DNA of 64,000 bases from Terriglobus sp. RCC_193 (GTDB lineage: Bacteria; Acidobacteriota; Terriglobia; Terriglobales; Acidobacteriaceae), in contig NZ_JBFUPK010000001.1 in assembly GCF_041355105.1 (NCBI RefSeq), positions 1,550,001 through 1,614,000 of the forward strand, written 5' to 3'. The position numbers were made by a program, and so were the translations under genes. Of this stretch, positions 26,929 through 35,614 are shown piece after piece. Numbering within the stretch: position 1 is the first letter of the stretch; each line of letters begins with the position of its first letter. The notes below the pieces were generated by a model, which was given only the letters and a program-made list of their open reading frames with translations, was not told the origin of the DNA and ran no database searches.

Positions 26929-27354
26929 TTGCATCTCGTTCTGGATCATGCTCTACTGTGGCCATTGCGTAAGCTTCTTGCATTGGCGTTGCTGATCATT
27001 TTTGGATTCAGCTTTGTTCCGCCGCTCCTGGCTGCGACCGGTAGCGAATCGACGTTGCCTGCCTGCTGCCGCAAAACTGCGAAGCATCATTGCATGGCAA
27101 TGCAGGATGATTCCGATCCCACGGCACATGCTTCACATACAGAGTTACGTTCACGCATGGATCATTGCCCATGCTGCGGTGTGCTGGGGTCAACCGCTGT
27201 CCATGTGGATGCCTTTGCTTCCACTACATTTTCCGGCAACGTCACGCCGCGCTCTACGCGCTCGGGTTTATTCCCGCAGATCTCGATCTACTCTCTCGCA
27301 GATCCGGTCTATAGCCATGGTAAACGTGGTCCCCCTTCCCATCTCCAGGCCTGA
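26929..27354 (+). CDS. Small exported Cys/His/Met-rich protein next to metal-efflux regulators
   Basis: This encodes about 129-141 residues. A signal-like segment, RKLLALALLIIFGFSFVPPLLA, spans about 16-37 and is given here in two parts: RKLLALALLII and FGFSFVPPLLA. Two metal-ligand clusters follow: ACCRKTAKHHCMAM and, 22 residues later, HCPCC. The clustered Cys, His and Met suggest periplasmic binding of a soft metal such as copper or zinc. The start is unclear: TTG 26929 or TTG 26965, neither with a good ribosome site. It lies 25 bp after the NtrC-type regulator and 69 bp before a TonB receptor. I know of no described family function, and a metal-sensing or chaperone role is inferred. Confidence 0.6.
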   Translation: MHLVLDHALLWPLRKLLALALLIIFGFSFVPPLLAATGSESTLPACCRKTAKHHCMAMQDDSDPTAHASHTELRSRMDHCPCCGVLGSTAVHVDAFASTTFSGNVTPRSTRSGLFPQISIYSLADPVYSHGKRGPPSHLQA

Positions 27355-27423
27355 TTCACACACGTTTTGACTTCATCAGAAGGGGCGTGTGTAAGACACG
27401 TTTCCTTTTCCATGGAGATTTTC

Positions 27424-30306
27424 ATGCTTCAGTCCGCACGCACATCCGTGCTCGCTGCGCTTCTTCCTTTAGCCGCAGTGGCTATCTCATATCCTGTATT
27501 TTGCCAGGAGAGTCTTACCAGCAGCTCCCTCACTGGCCGCGTCGTCGATAGTACCGGCGCACTTATTCCGTCGGCCCAAGTGTCTGTTGTCGCTTCCTCA
27601 ACACGACTTCGATTTAACGCAACTACAGATAACCGTGGTCGTTTTCGAATCCCTTATCTCGCCCCCGGAAACTACGTCATCACCTCGCAAGCTTCGGGAT
27701 TCAATACGGCATCTACTTCAACACAATTGACCATTGGTGGCTCCTTCGACGTCACCTTGCAAATGACGGTAGGAACCGAAACCACGACCTTGTCCGTCAT
27801 CGCGGAATCTCCGATTCTCGAACAGAATCGCAGCCAGATTTCAGAGACCGTAAGCCAGGCCGAAATAACACAACTTCCCTTTAGTGGACGAAATTATCTG
27901 GACCTTGCGTTACTGACACCGGGCGTAAGTCCCACAAACACGGCCAGCGTGCAAACCTTCGCCGAAACATCCCCAGTGATCGGACAAGGCTATTCCATCA
28001 ATAGTCAACGGAATTTTTCCAACAGCTTTGTTGTTGATGGTCTATCTGCGAACGACGACGCTGCTGGCCTTGCAGGCAATTCCTACAGCATGGACGTTGT
28101 GCACGAGTTCCAGGTGGTTACATCTGGCGGACAAGCCGAGTTTGGCCGTGCTATGGGCGGCTATTTCAACATTGTCACTCGCAGCGGAGACAATGACCTG
28201 CATGGAACGGTATACGGCTTCCTCCGCAATCAGCGCCTCAACGCTTCCAATGCACTCTCACGAAGCAAGCTTCCGCTGACACAAGGCCAATACGGTGCAA
28301 GCCTTTCGGGTCCGCTCAAAAAAGATCATAGCTTTTTCTTTGGCAACTATGAGGGGCGACGACTGAATACCAATGGAGTAGTTACGATTAACCCGGCACA
28401 GGCTGCAGCCGTGAATGCTCGTTTGGATGCCATTGGCTTCACTGGCCCGCGGCTTACCGTGGGCACCGGGCCAACAACGCTGTACCCAACAACAGGCCAC
28501 ACTGATAACGCGTTTGTTCGGTTTGATCATCGATTTAGCGATGCAGACCAGTTCATCGCACGCTATAGCTACTATCGTTTGAATGCAATCAATGCTCGCG
28601 GGGTGGGTGCGCTTGCCGATGTGAGTTACGGCACGGCCGTAATGGATACCAACCATACTGTCGCCATCAGCAATGTGGCTATGCTTTCGCCGCGTACGTT
28701 CAACGAGACGCGTGGCCAGTTCACATGGGATAGTTTGAATGCTCCATCAAATACTCAGAACAGCCCTGCGGTTGTCATCAGTGGTGTGGCAACATTTGGC
28801 CGCTTCTCTTCTTCACCAACAGCGAGGAAGAATCTTCTTTACGAAGTAGTGGACAACCTTGTACTGCAACGAGGAGAACATACCTTCAAGACAGGAATTG
28901 ATTTTCTGTTTAACGATGACACGATTACATTTCCCATGTCGATCGCGGGCTCTTATACCTTCGCATCTCTGAGCGCATTTCAATCTGGCGTCACCACATA
29001 TTCGTCGTACGCACAGAATTTCGGAACGCCCTTCGTACGGCAGAACAATCCCAATACCGGCTTTTATGCGCAGGATGAATGGAAGGCAACGCCGGCGCTC
29101 ACAGTGAATCTAGGCATTCGCTATGATCTACAGTTTCTGAGAACCATTCAGACGGACACAAACAACGTATCTCCTCGAGTGGGTTTTGCATGGTCTCCCT
29201 TTCGCAGCCGCACTACAGTGATCCGCGGAAGCTACGGCTTGTTTTACGACCGCGTTCCACTGCGCGCACTTGCGAATGCACTGCTCTCTGCAAATAATAC
29301 GACCGACCCCTCGCAAGGACGGCTTCTGCAATATAGCTACGTTCCCACTGACACGGGTGCGCCGGCATTTCCCAATGTTTCCACCACGCCTAACCCGGGT
29401 TCGAAAATCAGCTATGCCCTGATGAACCGTAGTATTTCCAACGCTTATTCCGAACAGGAAAGCCTCGGAGTTGAGCAACAACTATCACGCACAGGATCGT
29501 TTGGTATCAGCTATCAACATGTGCGGGGATTGCATCTTCTATCGTCGTACAACACGAACATTAACCTCGATGGAAGCCGCCCTGACAGCACGCGCGGCAA
29601 TATCAAACCCTATGATGGACGCTTCGACTCCACTTACGACGGACTTGCCGTATCGTTTGTCGAGCGTCCCGTTGCGTGGGGCAGCTTACGCGTTTCGTAT
29701 ACATGGTCGAAAGCGACGAACAATGTCGGCGAGTTCTTCTTCAGTTCTCCCAGCAACAACTTCGACTTCAACGTAGATCGCGGTCGCTCAGACGATGATC
29801 AGCGCCATCGAGTTGTTTTCGACGCAACGCTAAATTCGCCAACCTCCCCTGCACACGGCACATGGGATCATGTGACGCATGGCTGGAAGTTAGGTGGCAT
29901 CCTGCAGTACTACTCACGTTTGCCGTTCAACATTGTGACCGGAGGGCAGACAAAACAACAAACAACGCAGCGCCCTTGCGCATTGGGGTACAGCCTAACG
30001 GCCAATGCTGGCACTAATCCTTGTACCGAGGCCCTTAAGGGAGCCATGATTGGGCGCAATGCGGGTGTTGGCTTTGATTTCTTTAACCTGAATACACGGC
30101 TTAGCCGCACCTTTGCACTGACAGACCGGTGGCGGTTAGAGACAATCGCCGAAGCTTTTAATGCACTGAACCATCGCAATGACATGATCCCCAACGCAAC
30201 CTGGGGAACAAATCCCTATCCTACAACTGCAAACGCTTCCTTCGGGCAAGCAACGGCCGTAGGCGATCCACGCAGTGTGCAGCTTGCGCTGCGCATCAGC
30301 TTTTAA
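27424..30306 (+). CDS. TonB-dependent receptor, Oar-like, with N-terminal carboxypeptidase regulatory-like domain
   Basis: This is a 960-residue outer-membrane receptor. A signal peptide covers about 1-28 (MLQSARTSVLAALLPLAAVA), followed by a carboxypeptidase-regulatory-like domain (about 33-120, SSLTGRVVDSTGALIPSA), a plug with ITQLPFSGRNYLDLALL and a beta-barrel ending LALRISF. ATG 27424 has GGAG six bases upstream; ATG 27412 is an alternative. It shows the same architecture as the 3218 receptor but is a clearly different sequence. It follows a metal-efflux regulatory cluster and the Cys-rich protein, so its ligand might be a metal complex. That is context only. Confidence 0.9.
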   Translation: MLQSARTSVLAALLPLAAVAISYPVFCQESLTSSSLTGRVVDSTGALIPSAQVSVVASSTRLRFNATTDNRGRFRIPYLAPGNYVITSQASGFNTASTSTQLTIGGSFDVTLQMTVGTETTTLSVIAESPILEQNRSQISETVSQAEITQLPFSGRNYLDLALLTPGVSPTNTASVQTFAETSPVIGQGYSINSQRNFSNSFVVDGLSANDDAAGLAGNSYSMDVVHEFQVVTSGGQAEFGRAMGGYFNIVTRSGDNDLHGTVYGFLRNQRLNASNALSRSKLPLTQGQYGASLSGPLKKDHSFFFGNYEGRRLNTNGVVTINPAQAAAVNARLDAIGFTGPRLTVGTGPTTLYPTTGHTDNAFVRFDHRFSDADQFIARYSYYRLNAINARGVGALADVSYGTAVMDTNHTVAISNVAMLSPRTFNETRGQFTWDSLNAPSNTQNSPAVVISGVATFGRFSSSPTARKNLLYEVVDNLVLQRGEHTFKTGIDFLFNDDTITFPMSIAGSYTFASLSAFQSGVTTYSSYAQNFGTPFVRQNNPNTGFYAQDEWKATPALTVNLGIRYDLQFLRTIQTDTNNVSPRVGFAWSPFRSRTTVIRGSYGLFYDRVPLRALANALLSANNTTDPSQGRLLQYSYVPTDTGAPAFPNVSTTPNPGSKISYALMNRSISNAYSEQESLGVEQQLSRTGSFGISYQHVRGLHLLSSYNTNINLDGSRPDSTRGNIKPYDGRFDSTYDGLAVSFVERPVAWGSLRVSYTWSKATNNVGEFFFSSPSNNFDFNVDRGRSDDDQRHRVVFDATLNSPTSPAHGTWDHVTHGWKLGGILQYYSRLPFNIVTGGQTKQQTTQRPCALGYSLTANAGTNPCTEALKGAMIGRNAGVGFDFFNLNTRLSRTFALTDRWRLETIAEAFNALNHRNDMIPNATWGTNPYPTTANASFGQATAVGDPRSVQLALRISF

Positions 30307-30313
30307 CAGAAAC

Positions 30314-30355
30314 GAGAAGGCCGATGGCGCACTACTCGCCATCGGCCTTCTCTAA
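30314..30355. terminator. 16-bp hairpin terminator between convergent genes
   Basis: GAGAAGGCCGATGGCG (30314-30329) pairs perfectly with CGCCATCGGCCTTCTC (30337-30352) around a seven-base loop. It serves the TonB receptor and, on the other strand, the PqqD-like gene. The T-tracts are short. Confidence 0.75.
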
Positions 30356-30361
30356 TTACGA

Positions 30362-30673
30362 CTAAGCTGTGGTTGATGCCTGAACGGTAACGCCACCCTC
30401 TTTTAGTAGCCGCTCGAGAAACGTCAGGACATCGGCCCGAACCTCATCATCTGAGGCACCATATTCCTCTGCCAACTCATTGACTAGAGCATCCAGCTTT
30501 CGCGGCTCTTCCAACAACTCCCATGTGCGACCGCCAGTAGGTGAAAGGCTGATACACGTTCCTGTATCCGCACTCATCATCACAAGCTCTTCTCCTACCC
30601 ACGCACTGAGCCATCCCTCAGCACGACCAATCACACTGTCACCGCGAATTTCCGTCGCCATAGCCTTCAGCAT
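30362..30673 (-). CDS. Orphan PqqD-like protein (RiPP recognition element fold)
   Basis: This is a 103-residue protein matching the PqqD family: a winged-helix-like domain with MSADTGTCISLSPTGGRTWE, LLEEPRKLDALVNELAEEYG and a C-terminal helix DVLTFLERLLKEGG. PqqD-like domains bind leader peptides of ribosomally made peptides and present them to a modifying enzyme. No radical-SAM enzyme, precursor peptide or other PQQ gene is visible nearby. It is the third gene after a response regulator and histidine kinase on the same strand (36-bp gap), so it may be a regulatory accessory. The start could be 30673 or the ATG at 30661. Confidence 0.8.
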   Translation of the reverse strand: MLKAMATEIRGDSVIGRAEGWLSAWVGEELVMMSADTGTCISLSPTGGRTWELLEEPRKLDALVNELAEEYGASDDEVRADVLTFLERLLKEGGVTVQASTTA

Positions 30674-30709
30674 AACGCAGCGCCGTCAGCACGACGCAAT
30701 CTGGCGACT

Positions 30710-32134
30710 TCATACCGCTGATGGCGCTTTTGGGAGCCGGATCACACATCTGGCGCCAGCCTCTACGTGGTCGTCAAAGTGAATTGTTCCCCCCATGCGT
30801 TCAATCACCAGCTTCGAAACCGAGAGCCCCAACCCGGTTCCTGTGTGCGCAACACTATCCCGTGCACTACTGGTGAAGAAGCGATCAAATACACGTTCGT
30901 GTTCTCCATTTGCAATCCCTGGTCCCGCATCCTCTACGGAAACTTGAATGGTTTGAGCGTTGGCATCGCATAGGGAATAGCAAATGCTCAGAGTTCCATC
31001 GCGTGGAGAAAACTTAACTGCATTGTGAATCACATTCATCAGAGCAATCCGAAGCAAACCTCGATCGGCTCTCACTCTCTTGTTACCAATTGATTCACCG
31101 TCCTGATGAACGAGAAGCCCTTTTTCTTCTACTAGAACTTCAAGCAGGTTCAGAACTTCATCCACTAAAGCTTTCAATGGCCACGCTTCAGACTCTTGTC
31201 CTCTCTGTGTAGTCTCGGCTCGCGCAAGAAGAAGCAGGGCATCGATAGTCTCACTTAGCCTGGAGGTCTCTTCCAGAATGCTGCTGAGTGCCTCCTTGCA
31301 ATCTGCGTCTCCTGTCTCATCTTCAAGCGCTACTTCACCAATTGTTCTCAGTGCCGCGATAGGAGTCCGCAATTCGTGGGCTGCATCTGCGGTAAAGCGC
31401 TGCAACTGTTCAAACGATTGCTCTAATCGATCCAGCAGATGATTAAAAACAAGGGCGAGCTGTCCCAATTCATCCTCTGGATTCGCGACCTCCAGTCGAT
31501 CATGCAGGTTCTTCGCCGTAATTCCCTCTGCACGCGCCGCCATTTCTTCCACTGGTCGCAGAGCACGCCTTGCGATAGCCTGCCCCGCTGCTCCCGCGAT
31601 TAATAAAGCAATCGGAATCGCAATCACCAACACCACAAGGAACTGGATCATGCGCGCTCGGAGGGGTGCCAGACTGTAAGCAAGGCGGATAAGAACCTGC
31701 TGACCATTCATACCGTGAATATGGCTAATCAAAAGCACATGTGTTCCGTTTTCAAGACGGATCAGACGTTCATTGAAATCGGCATCGCCCTCACCCGGAC
31801 GAGTAGGCCCTCCCAGGCTCATATTTCCAAGTGTGGGACTGCGATACAGCACCTTTCCATTGCTATCGCGCACCTCCATCAATCTGTCGACTAATAGCCG
31901 CGATTGAGGGCGCGAATAGTAATCCTGACGAAGCTGCAATACTCCAGCATGATCGAAGTAAAGAAGCCCTTCGGCAGTTACAACATCCTGGATTTCATCA
32001 TGGACAATCTGCTTGGTCAGGACTGCATATTGAAACGCAAAGACAAGCGCCGCGTATACAACGAGAAGCACTGCCAAAACACCGACATACCAGAACGTCA
32101 GCCTGGTTCGGAGGTTGGATGGAAGCCATCGCAT
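30710..32134 (-). CDS. Sensor histidine kinase, HAMP type (CusS/QseC-like)
   Basis: This is a 474-residue kinase with TM1 (about 10-35), a periplasmic sensor domain of about 125 residues, TM2 (about 160-185), HAMP (ALRPVEEMAARAEGIT), HisKA with the H-box AAHELRTPIAAL, and HATPase with NVIHNAVKFS, DAGPGI and GTGLGLSVS. It is preceded by an OmpR-type regulator whose stop overlaps its ATG by one base (TGATG), and followed by a PqqD-like gene. It is divergent from a tripartite RND pump, the usual place for a sensor of exported toxic compounds or metals. The signal is unknown. Confidence 0.9.
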   Translation of the reverse strand: MRWLPSNLRTRLTFWYVGVLAVLLVVYAALVFAFQYAVLTKQIVHDEIQDVVTAEGLLYFDHAGVLQLRQDYYSRPQSRLLVDRLMEVRDSNGKVLYRSPTLGNMSLGGPTRPGEGDADFNERLIRLENGTHVLLISHIHGMNGQQVLIRLAYSLAPLRARMIQFLVVLVIAIPIALLIAGAAGQAIARRALRPVEEMAARAEGITAKNLHDRLEVANPEDELGQLALVFNHLLDRLEQSFEQLQRFTADAAHELRTPIAALRTIGEVALEDETGDADCKEALSSILEETSRLSETIDALLLLARAETTQRGQESEAWPLKALVDEVLNLLEVLVEEKGLLVHQDGESIGNKRVRADRGLLRIALMNVIHNAVKFSPRDGTLSICYSLCDANAQTIQVSVEDAGPGIANGEHERVFDRFFTSSARDSVAHTGTGLGLSVSKLVIERMGGTIHFDDHVEAGARCVIRLPKAPSAV

Positions 32135-32835
32135 CAGGGCAGAGGCTCCCGAAGACTAAAGCCTAATCCGCGAATGGTTTGTAGCAGCTTCACCGAAAAG
32201 GGATCGTCCACCTTGCGGCGCAAACGTGCAATCTGCACGTCGATCACATTGTCAATTGGCGTAAACCGCGACATTTCTCTCCACACATCCCGAGCCAGCA
32301 TTTCTCGCGACACTGTGCGTCCTCGATTCTCTGCAAGGTACAGCAGGAGATCGAACTCGCGTGCCGTAAGATCAAGGATATCTCCGCCACGGGATGCGGT
32401 TCTTGCTTTTCGATCCACGCAAAGATCACCGATGGATAGAGCAGAAATCTCTTTCGATGGAAGAAAGCGTCGCAGTAAGGCATCGATACGGGCAAGCAAT
32501 TCAGGAAATGAAAACGGCTTGCCAAGATAATCGTCCGCCCCGGTATTCAAACCCGCCACGCGATCTTCGACAGAATTGTGCGAGGTAAGGATTAGTACCC
32601 GCAGGTCTATTCCGTCTTTGCGTAGTTGGCGCAGAATATCCAGACCGTTACGCTGTGGAAGCGTCAGGTCTAACAGAAGCAAATCCGGGTGTTCGCTGTG
32701 GACCAGGAAAAAGCCTTCCTCTGCGGAACCTGCGGCAATCACCTCATAGCCAGCCGCCTGAATACCCGATACAAGGGCATCTGACATCTTTCGATCGTCT
32801 TCAATAATCAGAATTTTCGAAGATGGCTGCGCCAT
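32134..32835 (-). CDS. OmpR-family response regulator
   Basis: This encodes 233 residues with a receiver domain (phosphoacceptor D56 in LLLLDLTLPQRNG, conserved K in GKPFSF) and a C-terminal winged helix (about 135-230, LTAREFDLLLYL, GFSLREPLP). It is the first gene of the kinase/PqqD-like operon. A pair of TGTCAG half-sites 11 bp apart (32899-32915) in the upstream divergent region fits binding by an OmpR-type dimer, so control of the pump operon and itself is likely. This is inferred. Confidence 0.92.
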   Translation of the reverse strand: MAQPSSKILIIEDDRKMSDALVSGIQAAGYEVIAAGSAEEGFFLVHSEHPDLLLLDLTLPQRNGLDILRQLRKDGIDLRVLILTSHNSVEDRVAGLNTGADDYLGKPFSFPELLARIDALLRRFLPSKEISALSIGDLCVDRKARTASRGGDILDLTAREFDLLLYLAENRGRTVSREMLARDVWREMSRFTPIDNVIDVQIARLRRKVDDPFSVKLLQTIRGLGFSLREPLP

Positions 32836-32898
32836 TCCCTACCCTCAGTTCACATCATTTCGCAACGTGGAACAGGGACACAAGTGCCCATTTAGAAA

Positions 32899-32915
32899 TG
32901 TCAGAAAGTTGTCAG
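32899..32915. promoter_or_regulatory. Putative OmpR-type direct-repeat box
   Basis: TGTCAG occurs at 32899-32904 and again at 32910-32915, an 11-bp period (one helical turn), as bound by OmpR/PhoB-type dimers. It lies 64 bp before the divergent regulator gene and 155 bp before the efflux operon. No other structure was recognised in 32836-33069. Confidence 0.6.
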
Positions 32916-33069
32916 GCTTTGTAAGGGAAGATAGTGGTCCACTCCGGTTGAGCACATCTGCTCCGGAGCGTACGCGTCCATGCGCCAAATCTCCACGACT
33001 TTGGTCGTCCAGCCGCCTGGAGTTGCCACCGCCACCCTATTTGCATTCCGCGGAGGCTGGTAACGACAG

Positions 33070-34377
33070 ATGTTCTTCCGAAATTTACTTGCAGCAAGCT
33101 GCCTCCTCTTTTTACCCGCTCCCATATGGACTCAAATTACAGCAGCGCCATCGCCACAGGGTCCGTTGAGCTTATCTCAGGCGGAAAGCATTGCCGTAGC
33201 GAATCAACCTCGCCTGCTTGCCGCGCAACTTCGCGCACGGGCTTCCGCACAGCGCATACGTGAGACTCGCTCTGGACTTCTACCCATCATTGCATTCAAT
33301 GCAACCGGAGCGGTCGTCGCCGATACCGGCAGTTCCACCGCCGCCGGCAATATCACCACATCGGCAGTATCTGATCGCTTTGCGTACGGCGGAAATCTTT
33401 CACAGTTGGTTACAGATTTTGGCCGCACCAGCGCATTAATACGTTCGACACGTTATCAATCCGCGGCCCAAAGTGACCTGGCGACTCTAACGCGTGCACA
33501 AGTTCGGCTCAATGTTCGAGAAGCTTATTTTGGCGTGCTTGGTGCAGAGGCTGTCCTTCGAGCCGCGCAGGCGGCACAACAGAACCGGCAGCTTATTTCT
33601 CATCAGTTAGAAGCATTGGCACAGAGCGAACTTCGCTCCACGCTGGACGTGAACTTTGCGAAAGTATTGGAGAGTGAAGCGGAACTAGCTGTCGTTCGCG
33701 CACAGAGCACCGTTTCACAACAACGTTCCCGCCTCGCGACAGCCATGGGAGAGTCACAAACGATTCACGCCTCGCTGGCTGAACCGACAACTCCAGATGC
33801 GCTCCCCACAACACCGGAAGACCTGCTGCAACAAGCGGACACTCAACGCGCGGACCTTAGTGCCATGCACGCACAGCAATTGGCAGCAGAGCAGTTCGCA
33901 CAATCGGAAAAGCGACTCAGCTATCCCACACTGAATGTTTTGGCGGCAGCGGGGCAGGTTCCCTATCACGATCACACACTGCACGACAGCTATGCCGCAG
34001 CGGGCTTCAACCTCAACATCCCTGTCTTCAATGGTGGCCTGTTTGCAGCGCGGCGTGCAGAAGCACAACTGGAAGCCACAGCGCGCGCGCACGACACAGA
34101 AGTAGTGCAACTACAGGTGAACGAACAGGTACGCAATGCATGGTATCGCGCCGATGAAGCCTATCGCAGCCTCGACGTGACGGCGCGCCTTGTGCAACAA
34201 AGCAAGGAAGCGCTGAGATTGGCACAGAACCGCTATGACGCAGGTCTGGGCAGCATTGTTGAACTAAACGAAGCACAACTGAACGAAACTTCGGCTGAAA
34301 TCAGTGCTGCCGATGCGACCTACACGTATTTGTCGCGGCACGCCGAGCTTGATTTCGCAGCAGGACTCCTGAACTAA
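33070..34377 (+). CDS. TolC-family outer-membrane efflux protein
   Basis: This is a 435-residue protein with a signal peptide (MFFRNLLAASCLLFLPAPIW) and the TolC repeat with long helices. The family segment NRYDAGLGSIVELNEAQLNE marks the second repeat. It forms the outer-membrane duct of the pump encoded downstream; the adaptor begins 13 bp later. It is distinct from the TolC-like gene at 22789. Expression is presumably controlled by the divergent two-component system. Confidence 0.88.
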   Translation: MFFRNLLAASCLLFLPAPIWTQITAAPSPQGPLSLSQAESIAVANQPRLLAAQLRARASAQRIRETRSGLLPIIAFNATGAVVADTGSSTAAGNITTSAVSDRFAYGGNLSQLVTDFGRTSALIRSTRYQSAAQSDLATLTRAQVRLNVREAYFGVLGAEAVLRAAQAAQQNRQLISHQLEALAQSELRSTLDVNFAKVLESEAELAVVRAQSTVSQQRSRLATAMGESQTIHASLAEPTTPDALPTTPEDLLQQADTQRADLSAMHAQQLAAEQFAQSEKRLSYPTLNVLAAAGQVPYHDHTLHDSYAAAGFNLNIPVFNGGLFAARRAEAQLEATARAHDTEVVQLQVNEQVRNAWYRADEAYRSLDVTARLVQQSKEALRLAQNRYDAGLGSIVELNEAQLNETSAEISAADATYTYLSRHAELDFAAGLLN

Positions 34378-34390
34378 GAGGGCGACTATC

Positions 34391-35593
34391 GTGAGAAACA
34401 AAAGTGGCTTGATTATGGCCGCCTTGGCCACACTGGCAACGACACAGGGCTGCAAATCGACAACTGCACCTACAGCAGTAACACCGACGGTTCCCGTAGC
34501 CATCGCTGCGCCAGCCAGCCTGGAAAACAACCTCGTACTCTCCGCGGAGTTTCGTCCGTTTCAGGAAGTGGACGTGATGGCAAAGATCGCAGGCTATGTG
34601 CGATCTATCAACGTCGACATAGGAAGTCACGTCGGACAGAATGCCGTCCTCGCGATGCTTGACGTACCTGAAATTCAGGATGACGTCGCGAAGGCAAAAG
34701 CAGGCGTATCTGCTGCGGATGCAAACATCGCTACGGCCCAGGCCGCCGTACAACGGGCTGAGGCAAACTCCAACATCGCAACGCTATCTTTCAAACGCAT
34801 CAGCGACGTTGCCAAGCGCGATCAGGGCCTGGTGCCACGGCAGGAAATTGATGTCGCCCAAGCGAAACAGCTGGAAGCAGTAGCGCAGCTGGCCAGCGCA
34901 AACTCGTCCCTGCAAGCAGCAAAACAGGGTAAGGCACAAGCGCAGTCAGAATATTCACGTGCACAAGCTATGTTGCAGTACGCAACCATTCGCGCTCCGT
35001 TTACCGGCGTTGTGACCAAGCGTTATGCCAACACCGGCTCAATGATCCAGGCAGGCATCTCATCGCAAACGCAGGCGATGCCTGTTGTGCGACTTGCGCA
35101 GAACAATCTATTACGACTTGTTCTTCCTGTTCCAGTCAATGCAGTCGCAGAGATTCGGAATGGGCAAACGGTAGATGTAGAAGTCACCAGCACGGGCCGT
35201 AAGCTGCAGGGAAAAGTCACTCGCTATGCCGACTCTGTACAAACAGCCACACGAACCATGGATACCGAAGTCGATGTGCCCAACCCTGATGGCGCCTTGG
35301 TTCCGGGTATGTATGCAGAAGTCCATCTTCATCTCGCGAACCATCCCGCTGCATTGAGCGTGCCACTTGATGCAGTAGATGGATTAGGAACAAGCGTGCA
35401 GCAGGCTTATGTAGTACGCGATGGCATTGTGCATCTTGTCACAGTGCAGGTTGGATTGCAGACAGCGAATCGCGTAGAGATTCTTTCCGGACTCGATAAA
35501 GGTGACAAGGTCATCGTAGGACGACATACGGGAATTTCAGATGGTCAGCGCGTGGATGCACAACCTGCTGCTTACGAAACCAAAGGCAACTAA
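34391..35593 (+). CDS. RND periplasmic adaptor subunit
   Basis: This is a 400-residue membrane-fusion protein starting at GTG. The signal segment ends in TTQGC with cysteine 21 as a possible but non-canonical lipidation site. The order is a lipoyl half (VMAKIAGYVRSINVDIGSHV), a coiled-coil hairpin (about 95-195), a second lipoyl half (ATIRAPFTGVVTKRYANTGS) and beta-barrel segments. It couples the pump to the TolC-like channel. It sits between them with 13-bp and 21-bp gaps, so the three are one operon. Confidence 0.88.
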   Translation: MRNKSGLIMAALATLATTQGCKSTTAPTAVTPTVPVAIAAPASLENNLVLSAEFRPFQEVDVMAKIAGYVRSINVDIGSHVGQNAVLAMLDVPEIQDDVAKAKAGVSAADANIATAQAAVQRAEANSNIATLSFKRISDVAKRDQGLVPRQEIDVAQAKQLEAVAQLASANSSLQAAKQGKAQAQSEYSRAQAMLQYATIRAPFTGVVTKRYANTGSMIQAGISSQTQAMPVVRLAQNNLLRLVLPVPVNAVAEIRNGQTVDVEVTSTGRKLQGKVTRYADSVQTATRTMDTEVDVPNPDGALVPGMYAEVHLHLANHPAALSVPLDAVDGLGTSVQQAYVVRDGIVHLVTVQVGLQTANRVEILSGLDKGDKVIVGRHTGISDGQRVDAQPAAYETKGN

Positions 35594-35614
35594 CAGAGAG
35601 GCGAGCGAAAGCCG

